Assembly (NCBI GenBank): GCA_965242685.1
Contig: OZ251487.1
Coordinates: forward strand, 1,550,001 to 1,614,000
Length of the DNA: 64,000 bases
Direction of reading: 5' to 3'
Origin: G965215055 sp965242685
GTDB lineage: Bacteria > Pseudomonadota > Gammaproteobacteria > UBA4575
Shown here: piece by piece, positions 1-8,445 of the stretch
How the letters are laid out: the number at the start of each line of letters is the position of its first letter
Numbering within the stretch: position 1 is the stretch's first letter
Program-made: the position numbers and the translations under genes
The notes under the pieces: generated by a model
Database searches by the model: none
What the model was told of the DNA's origin: nothing
The model's input: only the letters and a program-made list of their open reading frames with translations

Positions 1-3
1 GCG

Positions 4-2169
4 TTAGAACTTAACGCGCGCCAGCCGTGTTAGCAGCGTCTGTTGTGCGCTATAGGCGTCCGGATCATCGTGCATAGCGGGCGGTGAGTAGGTGCCGTCC
101 GGTTGCAGAATCCAGGCTTGGCGGTTGTCTTGCAGGTACGTCTCAAGCTCACCGATGATGCGCTTGCATGAGAGTGCGTCCCGTATCGGCCAGCAGACCT
201 CAATCCGGCGAAAGAAGTTTCTGTCCATCCAATCGGCGCTGGAACAAAATACCTTGGGATCCCCGTCGTTGTGAAAGTGGTATACGCGCGTATGCTCCAG
301 AAAACGCCCGACGATAGAGCGCACCTCGATATTTTCCGAGACGCCGGGCAATCCCGGACGCAAGCAACAGACCCCCCGCACGATCAACCGGACTTTCACG
401 CCGCTACTGGAGGCGCGATACATCGCCCGGATAATCTGCGGTTCAACCAGGGAATTAAACTTTGCCACGATGCGCGCGGTACGCCCCTGTCGGGCGTGTT
501 CAATCTCGTTTTCGATCAGCTCGATGAGCGTTTTGTAAAGGGTGAACGGCGCTTGCAGAACGGCGTTCAGGGTAGGCACTTTGGTAAAGCTGGTAAGCTC
601 GAGAAAGATCTCATGGGCGTCGGCGGTCAGTTGCCGGTCGCTGGTGAACATCCCGTAATCCGTGTATAGGCGCGCCGTTTTTTCGTGGTAGTTGCCCGTG
701 CCAAAGTGCGCGTAGCGGCGCAGGCGGAACCGCTCGCGGCGCACCACCAGGATCATCTTGCCGTGTGTCTTCTTGCCGACGATGCCGTAGACGACATGCG
801 CGCCGGCCTTTTGCAAACGGTTTGCCAGGGAGATGTTTTCGGCCTCGTCAAAACGCGCCATCAATTCGATGACCACGGTCACCTCCTTGCCCGCCTTGGC
901 GGCCTCTACCAGGTTGTCGACAATCGGCGAATCCGGCCCCGTTCGGTACAGCGTCTGTTTGATCGCCAGCACCTTGGGATCGCCCGCCGCCTGCCGCACG
1001 AAATCGATCACCGGCGCAAAAGACTGATAGGGGTGGTGCAACAGAATATCCCCCCGATTGATCAGCGTGAATATATCGGCGTGACCGAAACTCTGTGCTT
1101 GTCCGGGAGTGAACGGCGGATACTTCAGGTCGGGGCGATCAACCAGGTCATAGGTCTGGCTGAGGCGGTTCAGGTTGACCGGCCCGTTGACGCGATACAC
1201 GTCCACCTCATCCAATGAAAACTGTTGCAACAGGTACGTCAGCAGCTCTTCCGGGCAGTTGTCCGCAACCTCCAGGCGTACCGCATCGGCATATTTGCGA
1301 GACGCCAGCTCACCTTCTAAGGCGCGCATCAGGTCGTCTATTTCCTCGTCGTCGAGAAACAGGTCGCTGTTGCGGGTCAAGCGGAATTGATAGCTGCCGC
1401 ATACCGTAAGACCTTCGAACAGTTCGCTGACGAAGGCGTGCATGATGGAAGACAGAAAGACGTAGCTTTCCCCCTCCTCGTCGCAGACCTCGGCGGGGAC
1501 GCGAATCAGGCGCGGCAGCGAGCGCGGCGCCGGGACGACGGCGTACTTTCCTTCGCGTTCAAACGCATCCGAGCCGTCCAGCTGGACGATGAAATTGAGC
1601 GATTTGTTGATGATACGCGGGAACGGGTGCGCCGGATCCAGGCCCAGCGGACTCAGTGCCGGCTCCACTTGATCGAGAAAATAATGGTACAGCCATTCGT
1701 TTTGTTTCGATGTCCACTGCTCGCGCGCGATGAAACGGATGTTTTGTGCCTCCAATTCCGGGCGCATTTCCTCATTGAAGACGCGGTATTGCTCGGTGAC
1801 CAGTTCCGAGGCCTCGTCGTGAATCTGCTTCAGCAGGTCGTGCGACGTGATCTCATCGGCGGTGGTGTGGCGGATGCCGAGTTCGATGTGCTGTTTTATG
1901 CCGCCTACGCGAATCTCAAAAAACTCGTCCAGATTGGTACAGGAAATGCACAGAAACTTGAGACGCTCCAGCAACGGCGTGGACGTGTCGCGCGCCTGTT
2001 GCAGCACCCGCGCGTTGAACTGTAACAGGCTCAGCTCGCGGTTGATGTAGTTTTCGGGCCGCCCAAAATTTTTCTCATTCATGGTTTGATCGTTCGCGGT
2101 GTAATTTTCAGCGGCGCCAAAATTTTGTTCATTCATGGATTGATCGTTCGCATCGTTAGGGGGTGCCAT
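4..2169 (-). CDS. ppk1: Polyphosphate kinase 1
   Basis: Polymerises the gamma-phosphate of ATP into inorganic polyphosphate, reversibly, and is usually membrane-associated. The 721-residue product has the whole PPK1 layout: the N-terminal INRELSLLQFNARVL signature near residue 43, the catalytic-domain motif KTHGKM (His469, the position of the autophosphorylated His in E. coli PPK), FGTGNYHEKTARLYTDYG, and HTRVYHF with the second conserved His at 626. It is about 30 residues longer than E. coli PPK because of an N-terminal extension built from a tandem 18-residue repeat. An internal Met at residue 29 could be an alternative start. It is transcribed away from the methyltransferase-HNH gene. Its position a few kilobases from phoBR and pst fits phosphate storage. 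Identity is certain; the exact start is not. Confidence 0.97.
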   Translation of the reverse strand: MAPPNDANDQSMNEQNFGAAENYTANDQTMNEKNFGRPENYINRELSLLQFNARVLQQARDTSTPLLERLKFLCISCTNLDEFFEIRVGGIKQHIELGIRHTTADEITSHDLLKQIHDEASELVTEQYRVFNEEMRPELEAQNIRFIAREQWTSKQNEWLYHYFLDQVEPALSPLGLDPAHPFPRIINKSLNFIVQLDGSDAFEREGKYAVVPAPRSLPRLIRVPAEVCDEEGESYVFLSSIMHAFVSELFEGLTVCGSYQFRLTRNSDLFLDDEEIDDLMRALEGELASRKYADAVRLEVADNCPEELLTYLLQQFSLDEVDVYRVNGPVNLNRLSQTYDLVDRPDLKYPPFTPGQAQSFGHADIFTLINRGDILLHHPYQSFAPVIDFVRQAAGDPKVLAIKQTLYRTGPDSPIVDNLVEAAKAGKEVTVVIELMARFDEAENISLANRLQKAGAHVVYGIVGKKTHGKMILVVRRERFRLRRYAHFGTGNYHEKTARLYTDYGMFTSDRQLTADAHEIFLELTSFTKVPTLNAVLQAPFTLYKTLIELIENEIEHARQGRTARIVAKFNSLVEPQIIRAMYRASSSGVKVRLIVRGVCCLRPGLPGVSENIEVRSIVGRFLEHTRVYHFHNDGDPKVFCSSADWMDRNFFRRIEVCWPIRDALSCKRIIGELETYLQDNRQAWILQPDGTYSPPAMHDDPDAYSAQQTLLTRLARVKF
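2044..2151 (-). repeat. 54-bp tandem duplication in the 5' end of ppk1
   Basis: Two adjacent 54-bp units encode residues 7-24 and 25-42 of Ppk1. The units read ANDQSMNEQNFGAAENYT and ANDQTMNEKNFGRPENYI. The second copy leads directly into the conserved PPK1 core, so the first copy looks like an in-frame tandem duplication that lengthened the N-terminus. Confidence 0.85.
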
Positions 2170-2269
2170 TATATTTGAAACCCGCCCCGAATTACACGGA
2201 ACGAATTACACGGACCTAGCATAGAACGCCCCGCGCGCCGATTGATTTTATTTTGCCGTTTTCTTACTG

Positions 2270-2294
2270 TAAGCGTAAGCACTAAGCGTAAGCA
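2270..2294. repeat. Tandem 12-bp direct repeat upstream of the methyltransferase-HNH gene
   Basis: TAAGCGTAAGCA occurs twice with a 13-bp period, ending about 25 bp before the start codon at 2319 and lying in the divergent region between ppk1 and this gene. It could be a regulatory site or a simple repeat; no function can be assigned. Confidence 0.6.
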
Positions 2295-2318
2295 TTCCCC
2301 TGCCAAGTGGGAAAAACC

Positions 2319-3422
2319 ATGAACGGCAATACCCTCTACACCGGCGACAACCTCTACATCCTTCACGGCATGGATGGCGAAACGGTGGATCTGATCTACC
2401 TCGACCAACTGGTAGAGGATTATCCCTACCTGGTGCAGTTTATCCAGTCGGTGGAAGTCATCCACGGCAAACCGATGATGGCCTACCTCACCTACATGAC
2501 CCAACGCATCATCGAAATGCGCCGCATCCTCAAACCGACCGGTTCCATCTACCTGCACTGCGACCCGTATGCAAGCCACTACCTGAAGATCGTCATGGAC
2601 AGGATCTTCGGCAAAGAGAATTTACAGAATGAAATAATTTGGCACTATCGACGTTGGACAGGAAAAGCAAACCGCTTTCAACGCCTTCATGATGTGGTTC
2701 TGTTTTACTCCTGTACAGATGAATGCACGTTTAATGTATTGTACGACCCATATACAGATAAATCCTTTAAACGCAAACAGAATTATCACACTAGGATCAA
2801 GGGCGATGATGTCTTTGTGACATCAGTAGACCAGAGGGGTGTTCGGGCCGGTGACGTATGGCAAATCCCAATACTTAACTCTCAAGCCAAAGAACGCACC
2901 GGCTACCCCACTCAAAAGCCGCTGGCCCTGCTCCAACGCATCATCGAGGCATCCAGCAACCCCGGCGATGTAGTCCTTGATCCGTTTGCGGGATGTGCCA
3001 CCACCTGTGTCGCCGCCCAACAACTCGGCCGCAACTGGATCGGCATCGACATCTCCGAAAAGGCCGTCGAATTGGTGGTGGATCGCCTCTCCAACGAGGC
3101 CGGCCTGTTTACCGACTTCATCCACCTCGACCGCCCGCCGCAACGCACCGACCTGGAACAATGCGCCCCCGATCAAGACACCAAGACGCGCCTATACGCC
3201 GACCAGAACGGGCAGTGCAACGCCTGCGGCGTGGAAATGGAGGTGCGGCATTTGGAGATCGACCACATCATCCCCCGTGCCAAACACGGCGGTGACTACT
3301 ACGAAAACTATCAACTCCTGTGCGGCCACTGCAACCGCACCAAAGGCGACCGACCGATGGAATACCTACGCGCCAAAATCAACCACAGAAATAAAACGCT
3401 AAAGACTAGAGTGTCTTTCTGA
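2319..3422 (+). CDS. Beta-class DNA methyltransferase fused to HNH nuclease, missing the DPPF/Y motif
   Basis: Resembles site-specific adenine/cytosine-N4 methyltransferases of the Mod/beta class. The start NGNTLYTGDNLYIL, the block RILKPTGSIYLHCDP, the PTQKP motif and the SAM-binding DPFAGCATTC (motif I, late in the protein) are all present. After the conserved VDLIYLD the chain passes straight to QLVEDYPYLVQFI, so the PPF/Y part of motif IV and the roughly 35-45 residues that normally follow are absent, in frame. A C-terminal HNH module follows: CNACG, LEIDHIIPRAKHGG and LLCGHCNRTKGD, with two CxxC zinc pairs. The ATG at 2319 is chosen over an upstream in-frame GTG because GTGGGA precedes it. 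The protein is likely dead as a methyltransferase, while the HNH module looks intact. It could be a decaying restriction-modification remnant. Confidence 0.8.
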   Translation: MNGNTLYTGDNLYILHGMDGETVDLIYLDQLVEDYPYLVQFIQSVEVIHGKPMMAYLTYMTQRIIEMRRILKPTGSIYLHCDPYASHYLKIVMDRIFGKENLQNEIIWHYRRWTGKANRFQRLHDVVLFYSCTDECTFNVLYDPYTDKSFKRKQNYHTRIKGDDVFVTSVDQRGVRAGDVWQIPILNSQAKERTGYPTQKPLALLQRIIEASSNPGDVVLDPFAGCATTCVAAQQLGRNWIGIDISEKAVELVVDRLSNEAGLFTDFIHLDRPPQRTDLEQCAPDQDTKTRLYADQNGQCNACGVEMEVRHLEIDHIIPRAKHGGDYYENYQLLCGHCNRTKGDRPMEYLRAKINHRNKTLKTRVSF

Positions 3423-3453
3423 AAAGACTAGGCACCCACCGAAAAGGGACAAA

Positions 3454-4146
3454 ATGAACAAGATAAAGCTACTCACTGTGCCGCTTGCACTGTGCCTGAC
3501 GAGCCTGCCGGCAATGGCCGCGCCGCTGCACGATGCGGCGAAGGAAGGCGACGTTGCCAAACTCCGTACCTTGTTAAATCAAGGTGCGCAAGTCAATGCA
3601 CGAGCTGAGAGTGGGTTCACGCCCCTGCATGTCGCGGCGGGGAAGGGCCAAGTCGAGGCCATCCATACGCTGCTGAAGGCCGGCGCCGATGTCAATGCAC
3701 GAACCAGGAAAGGGTTCACGCCCCTGTATGTCGCGACTTTTCGTGGTCAAGTCGAGGCCATCCGTGCACTGCTAAAGGCCGGTGCCGATGTCAATGCCCG
3801 AGACGAAAATGGGCCCACGCCCCTACATGTCGCGACGTTGATGGGCGGTCAAGTCGAGGCCGTCCGTGCACTGCTGAAAGCCGGTGCCGAAGTCAATGCA
3901 CGAATCACCGAGAATGGGCCCACGCCCCTGTATTTCGCAGTGTTTGATGGCCACGTCGAGGTCATCCGTGCGCTGCTGGAGGCCGGTGCCGACGTCAATG
4001 CGAAAGACAAGAATGGATGCAGCCCGATAGACTATGCCCGAGGGCGTATGGAGGATGCCGAAAGTTCAGCGGTGCCTTTCGAGGAAACCATCAAAGTCTT
4101 ACAAGCGGCCGGCGGCCGGCCGCTGCCAGGGTGTCAGATTGATTAG
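3454..4146 (+). CDS. Secreted ankyrin-repeat protein
   Basis: A 230-residue protein with a clear signal peptide (lysine-containing start, hydrophobic LLTVPLALCLTSLPA, cleavage after AMA), followed by about six ankyrin repeats. The repeats have the usual GxTPLHVAA...GQVEAIRALLKAGADVNAR pattern every 33-34 residues and end in a short tail. Ankyrin arrays bind proteins; here the target would be periplasmic or outside the cell. The repeats are nearly identical at DNA level, a sign of recent internal duplication. AAAGGGAC lies just before the ATG. It follows the methyltransferase-HNH gene by 31 bp. Partner and role are unknown. Confidence 0.85.
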   Translation: MNKIKLLTVPLALCLTSLPAMAAPLHDAAKEGDVAKLRTLLNQGAQVNARAESGFTPLHVAAGKGQVEAIHTLLKAGADVNARTRKGFTPLYVATFRGQVEAIRALLKAGADVNARDENGPTPLHVATLMGGQVEAVRALLKAGAEVNARITENGPTPLYFAVFDGHVEVIRALLEAGADVNAKDKNGCSPIDYARGRMEDAESSAVPFEETIKVLQAAGGRPLPGCQID

Positions 4147-4230
4147 TATAGAGGCGCGTGTAACTCGAGTACGCACCCACCGAAAACACCTACAAGACAA
4201 ACCTAAAGTAATTTCTACCCCGCAGGGTGC

Positions 4231-4262
4231 AGATAGATGCGGATAGATGCGGATAGATGCGG
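4231..4262. repeat. Three tandem 10-bp units
   Basis: Three consecutive copies of RGATAGATGC (the first begins AGATAGATGC) lie between the convergent ankyrin and dgkA genes, next to a poly-A run. A simple-sequence repeat with no visible coding role. Confidence 0.7.
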
Positions 4263-4293
4263 AAAAAAAGTTGGAGAAACGCCATAATTCGGT

Positions 4294-4665
4294 TCAAAAA
4301 AACTTTGCACAAATAACCGTCCCCCACGTCGCGATCAGCGCCACGAAACTGACGAACACCGCCGCCGAACCGATGTCCTTGGCACGACGGGACAACTCGT
4401 GTCGCTCCTCACCGACACGATCCACCACCGCCTCCAGCCCGGTGTTCAACAGCTCGGTAATCAGCACCATAAACACCGGAAGCATCAACAAACTCGTCTG
4501 CCAGGCATCCTCTCCCAACCAGAATGCGATGGGCAGAAGTACCAGTGCCAGCACGACCTCCTGCCTGAAGGCCGCTTCATTTCTCCATGCCGCAACCAGC
4601 CCCGCCGCGGAATAGAGCACGGCGTGGTAAATACGCCCGAATCCCTTGCGTGACAAGGCTTTCAT
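4294..4665 (-). CDS. dgkA: Diacylglycerol kinase
   Basis: A small integral membrane kinase that phosphorylates diacylglycerol, recycling the by-product of osmoregulated glucan and lipopolysaccharide modification into phosphatidic acid. The 123-residue product has an amphipathic N-terminus, three membrane segments, and the family motif ERHELSRRAKDIGSAAVFV around residues 84-102, with the conserved Glu, Lys-Asp and Ser-Ala-Ala. Length matches E. coli DgkA. It is divergent from the DUF3859 gene, with 76 bp between the two start codons. Confidence 0.95.
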   Translation of the reverse strand: MKALSRKGFGRIYHAVLYSAAGLVAAWRNEAAFRQEVVLALVLLPIAFWLGEDAWQTSLLMLPVFMVLITELLNTGLEAVVDRVGEERHELSRRAKDIGSAAVFVSFVALIATWGTVICAKFF

Positions 4666-4741
4666 TGTGAATCTATCAGAGTGTCGCGTTAATCATTTTG
4701 TAACATTCACTATCATGCGTCATGTTAAAATTCACCACAAC

Positions 4742-5218
4742 ATGAAAGTCATCCTCTCTCTGCTATTGCTTGCCGCGTTGGTTGCAAACGGCACTTATGC
4801 CGATGAAAAGCGCATCATCTATGACTTTGAGTACGGGATCTTCGCGCATGGCATGGAAGGCTTTGAGGAAGGCGACCGCACTATATCGAGCGATGGGACA
4901 CTGGAAAAGACCACGCACGTTCGGGCCAGGCTGGGCACCAAATTCGGTATCCGCTACTGGTTGTCGCGTGCCGGATTCAGCAGTGAGCCTACGCTGCATC
5001 TGATCTATCACATACCCACCATGATTGACCCCGAGACGGGTGCCTACATCGACAAGATAGAGATCATTCAGGAAGAGTCCGATCTTGATTACAGGCATAT
5101 CATGGCGTTTGAGTTTGCCTATCAATATGAACTTGTGCCGGGCGAATACCGTTTCTACGTGTTTTATGAAAATCAAAAGTTGCTTGAGCAGGTGTTTCAG
5201 GTTGAGTTGTCGCCGTAA
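4742..5218 (+). CDS. DUF3859-type exported protein
   Basis: A 158-residue protein that starts with a signal peptide (MKVILSLLLLAALVANGTYA). The mature part is probably an all-beta domain (YDFEYGIFAHG near the start, HVRARLGTKFGIRYWL, and a C-terminal PGEYRFYVFYENQKLLEQVFQVEL strand pair) that I recognise as DUF3859. The ATG at 4742 is preferred over an upstream in-frame ATG at 4646 because it begins directly at the signal peptide. A TTGTAAC site lies 38 bp upstream at 4698-4704. Function unknown; the domain assignment is by memory of the pattern. Confidence 0.75.
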   Translation: MKVILSLLLLAALVANGTYADEKRIIYDFEYGIFAHGMEGFEEGDRTISSDGTLEKTTHVRARLGTKFGIRYWLSRAGFSSEPTLHLIYHIPTMIDPETGAYIDKIEIIQEESDLDYRHIMAFEFAYQYELVPGEYRFYVFYENQKLLEQVFQVELSP

Positions 5219-5262
5219 GTGAGGTTTGTCGCGTATTTTTCCTGAACGTATTTCTCAAGCCT

Positions 5263-6738
5263 CTACATTTTGCTCGCCGTTTTGATTTCCATCACGGACA
5301 GGGTGCCACTTTTTTCGTTAGCGCTAAAGACGTAGTGGCGGTCATCAAGCCGGTAATACGCCAGGCCTTCCGGCCGGGCCGTCCGCCTCGTTTCCGGGTG
5401 CACCGGTGCTACGCTTGTCACGTTCGGATTCATGGGGTCTTCCAGAGAAACCAGGGCGAGAGCGTTTGCGCGTTCCAGCGAGACGACCGCAAACAGGACG
5501 CCATCTACGTTGAAGCTCACTACGCTTTCCGGCTCCGAGCCTTTGTTGTCGCTGCGTCCGTCCGGGTACAGCCCCGCCGCATGCGCCATCTCGTCCAGTT
5601 GATTGCCGGTGTCGGCGATAAACTCTCCCGTTGCGGCGTCAAAGACGCTCAACGTGCGCCCGCCCCCCAACGGTTTTTTGCCCAGCACTTTGGATGCCTT
5701 CGGGTCGGTGTCTCCCTCATCGGCGGTCAACAGAAATTTTCCGTCGGGGCTTATTGCAATGCCATCCGGTTCGCGCAATGCCGTGATCTTTTTGTTGAAC
5801 CTGACCTTGCCATCGTCTTTGATGTCCGCCAGATGTTGGGTCACGTCCAAGCCGAACACCCTGTCAATCTTTGCGGCGATGGCATCTATCACGACGATAC
5901 CGTTGTTTTCCTGCAACGAGATGAAGGCCTCGGTACCATCAGGCGAGAAAGCCACGGATTCGGGCTCGGTATTGGCGGGGGAATTGTCTTCAAGCGGGAT
6001 TTCAATTTCCTCATCGCCGTTGCCGCCGACCACGATTCGTTCAAGTGCGCGTGCGTGGCTTTTATGCAACATGCCCGGGACGTTGCTATAGTCGCTCAGC
6101 GGGATTTGGGTAACGCACGCATTTTGTAAGTCGTCCCCGAAGGACACGTGGGTAATGCTTCCTTCGGGTGATTCATAGCGTTTGCCGTCATAGCGATAGG
6201 CCTCGCCTTCGTTGGCAACGATCAGATGGCTACCGTTCGGGCTGAAGGCCAGGTTGTCGGGGTGTACGCCGGCGGCAAACGTCTTGAGTCGTTCGCCACT
6301 GTCGGCGTCGTGTAGCTGAACGCGACCCGTAGCAAAGGGATCGCGGTTGATTACGGTCACAGCAAAAACGTTTGCCGTTGGATGAAATGCGACGGCACTG
6401 ATTTCCTCGTCTTTTGTCACCTTGAAGCGACGCATCGGTTTGAGTGATTCGGGAGAGGCAAGGGAGATGATCTCGACGATGCCGCGCGTACCGCACGATA
6501 ATGCAAGTCGTCGTGTGGCTTTCTGAATGCTTATGATTTCTGTATCTGTATCGATGTCTTTGACGTTGTACACAAAAACCGGGTGCAGAAAAACGTTATG
6601 TGAAAATGGCGTGTGCGAGGTTGTTTCGCCTGCATGGACAGTCGTCAAGACAAGCACGGCACAAACGAGCAGTGTACCCGTAAGCCTGTTCGGTAATTCG
6701 TTTAATAACGTTTCGGGAAGGGTGTTTATACGTTTCAT
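5263..6738 (-). CDS. Choice-of-anchor I family beta-propeller protein
   Basis: A 491-residue exported protein. An N-terminal hydrophobic stretch (LTGTLLVCAVLVLTTVHA) is followed by repeated blade motifs of the type FSPDGTEAFISLQENNGIVVID and ISPDGKFLLTADEGDTD, then the C-terminal ARPEGLAYYRLDDRHYVFSANEKSGTLSVMEI. The repeated EPESVAFS/EPESVVSF and TADEGD motifs are typical of the choice-of-anchor I / secreted esterase-phytase-like propeller families. Enzymatic activity cannot be read from the sequence. It sits downstream of the phosphate porin on the same strand, separated by a hairpin terminator, so it may have its own promoter or depend on readthrough. Confidence 0.75.
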   Translation of the reverse strand: MKRINTLPETLLNELPNRLTGTLLVCAVLVLTTVHAGETTSHTPFSHNVFLHPVFVYNVKDIDTDTEIISIQKATRRLALSCGTRGIVEIISLASPESLKPMRRFKVTKDEEISAVAFHPTANVFAVTVINRDPFATGRVQLHDADSGERLKTFAAGVHPDNLAFSPNGSHLIVANEGEAYRYDGKRYESPEGSITHVSFGDDLQNACVTQIPLSDYSNVPGMLHKSHARALERIVVGGNGDEEIEIPLEDNSPANTEPESVAFSPDGTEAFISLQENNGIVVIDAIAAKIDRVFGLDVTQHLADIKDDGKVRFNKKITALREPDGIAISPDGKFLLTADEGDTDPKASKVLGKKPLGGGRTLSVFDAATGEFIADTGNQLDEMAHAAGLYPDGRSDNKGSEPESVVSFNVDGVLFAVVSLERANALALVSLEDPMNPNVTSVAPVHPETRRTARPEGLAYYRLDDRHYVFSANEKSGTLSVMEIKTASKM

Positions 6739-6768
6739 TGGTTTCGTATGTTTCCTGCGATGAGTAGT

Positions 6769-6815
6769 AAAAAAAGCCCGCTTGTAACTTATCCTGTTAC
6801 AAACGGGACTTTTTC
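6769..6815. terminator. Bidirectional hairpin terminator
   Basis: CCCGCTTGTAAC pairs with GTTACAAACGGG (one mismatch) around a 7-nt loop, with an A-run on the left and a T-run on the right, so it can end transcription from either strand. It lies just after the stop codon of the porin gene. Confidence 0.85.
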
Positions 6816-6849
6816 CGCCGAGGAGAACGTGAAGACCGGCTAAAATGGG

Positions 6850-8136
6850 CTAGAATGCGTATTGCGCGCGCAATGAGATGGCGTTGCCGTCTTCGTCATC
6901 GGCGGCTTTCAGCGTCGGGCTGTTCTCGATGTCGCCATCAAGGTAGTTCAACATAAACTTGACGTTGTCGGTGGCGTACCAGTTGAGGCCGAACGTCGTC
7001 AGCTCCCACTCGATTTCATCTTCCATGGAATCAATGTCGAGTTCCCCGTCTTCGTACTTGGCCACCAGTTCCCAAGCACCTCTGTTACCCTTGGGCTTTA
7101 CCTTGTCAAACTTTCCTGATTTGCTTTTGTAACTCCTGGATTCGCCCGTCAGGATATAGCTTGCCTGGAGGTAATAGCTTTGCACTTCTACGTCCGAGCC
7201 GTCGTCCGGGTCGTCGTTCTTATCGAAGTCTGCCGTACGGTATTCACCTTGCAGAGAAAACGGGCCGGACACGAAGGCGGCCTCCAGGCCAAGTTGGTCG
7301 GCGTCATCTACGCCGATGTCTTTTACGTCAACGGGGCGGTTGGAGATCGTATGTACGCCCATGCGTGATCTGAATCTCAGATTTGTGCCCTCATTACCGA
7401 AGTCGCGTGTGGCATAGGCGGCCGCCAGATGGACAAAGTTGTTTTTGTCCCGGCCGAAGGAGCCGCCGATTCTCCCCGCTATGCTGTAGGCGTCGGCGCC
7501 GTCGTCGTCTTCCTGGTCTTCGTCAATCAGGGCGGCTTGCCAGAACATGCGACCGGTGTGGCCGTGCACCGCAACTTGGAAAGAAGGCTTGCCGGCCAGA
7601 AAATTGAAGTCCGTCGCCGGAGAACGCTCAATGGTAGAGATCCACTTTGAGCTGGTCAGTTCTTCCAGCCCGAAAGGGGCCTTGAAACGCCCGATCTTCA
7701 CCTTGCCAAAATCGAAGCCTTTATACTCCAGGTATCCGGTGTCGATCTCTGCATCGCCGTCGTCGATGTCAACCGTCATTTTGTACCCCCAGTTTTTGCC
7801 CGAGGTTCCTTTGACGTTAATGCGGGTACGACGAAATTCGGATTCCGAAGCGGTATTGCCGGAGTTTTCTTCGCTCCCGGCATTGTTTTCAAAATTATAC
7901 ATGCCGTCATAGTTGTCGTAGTCGTACATGATCCGACCGCCGATGGCAAAGGAATTACCGTTATTTGATTTGATCTTGATGCCGCCGCCAGTGGTACTGA
8001 TCGAGATCTCTTCTTTTGAGGTTACCGCACCGGCAAACGCCACCGACGCAAAGCAGAAAAGTACCGTTGACGCCAATGCCGCAAATAGTAGTTTGCTTCT
8101 CACAAAAGTTCTCCTTGTTTGGATTGGTAGATTCAC
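6850..8136 (-). CDS. Phosphate-selective porin (OprP/OprO type)
   Basis: Outer-membrane beta-barrel of the phosphate/polyphosphate-selective porin family, 428 residues. There is a signal peptide (residues 1 to about 35, ending SVAFAGA), then a mature start with repeated beta strands of the OprP pattern (GGRIMYDYDNYDG, ESEFRRTRINVKGT, YKMTVDIDDGDAEI, KIGRFKAPFGLEELTSSKW). It ends with the terminal aromatic residue (LRAQYAF) needed for barrel assembly. It is divergent from phoB, which supports a role in phosphate uptake under PhoB control. A TATAAT box with TTGTAAC just upstream lies at 8222-8239 on this strand. Substrate choice (phosphate, polyphosphate or pyrophosphate) cannot be told from the sequence. 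Confidence 0.9.
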   Translation of the reverse strand: MNLPIQTRRTFVRSKLLFAALASTVLFCFASVAFAGAVTSKEEISISTTGGGIKIKSNNGNSFAIGGRIMYDYDNYDGMYNFENNAGSEENSGNTASESEFRRTRINVKGTSGKNWGYKMTVDIDDGDAEIDTGYLEYKGFDFGKVKIGRFKAPFGLEELTSSKWISTIERSPATDFNFLAGKPSFQVAVHGHTGRMFWQAALIDEDQEDDDGADAYSIAGRIGGSFGRDKNNFVHLAAAYATRDFGNEGTNLRFRSRMGVHTISNRPVDVKDIGVDDADQLGLEAAFVSGPFSLQGEYRTADFDKNDDPDDGSDVEVQSYYLQASYILTGESRSYKSKSGKFDKVKPKGNRGAWELVAKYEDGELDIDSMEDEIEWELTTFGLNWYATDNVKFMLNYLDGDIENSPTLKAADDEDGNAISLRAQYAF

Positions 8137-8445
8137 GTCACAACTGACAAACGTTGTAGTTTGCTGTTCAAATTAAGGCGTGCATGCTGACAAGCGTCTG
8201 TGAAGGGAATATGAACGGAATATTATATTTTTGTTACAATTTTAGCCTGTGCACCGACTGTGACGGCCGCGATCCTTTGCCGGGGCTTGTTATCGAGACC
8301 GAATGTGCTTGGATGCTATGTTTGAACCAACGTATTTGGATCATTAAATGCACCAATGCACTCGGTCTGGCGGATGCTTTAATAATCCTGTAACAAGTCG
8401 TAGGTAATAATTTAAGGACTTTTAAAAAGTCACGGAGATACAGTC
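8137..8445. promoter_or_regulatory. Divergent control region between the porin gene and phoB
   Basis: A 309-bp gap with no credible gene. Towards the porin, a TATAAT (8222-8227, minus strand) is preceded by TTGTAACA. Towards phoB, CTGTAACAAGTCG at 8388-8400 resembles a PhoB half-site and lies about 50 bp before the phoB start. The same TGTAAC core recurs in the pstS promoter. PhoB binding here is inferred. Confidence 0.5.

Noticed and set aside
271..2025. Long open frames on the plus strand within ppk1 (132, 177 and 212 codons).
   Set aside because: They are antisense to a certain gene, have no recognisable domains and arise from its codon bias.
5335..6129. A 264-codon plus-strand frame.
   Set aside because: Antisense to the propeller gene, low-complexity and without a ribosome-binding site.
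8184..8393. A 69-codon frame in the porin-phoB gap.
   Set aside because: Composition is not protein-like and it covers the likely promoter sites.
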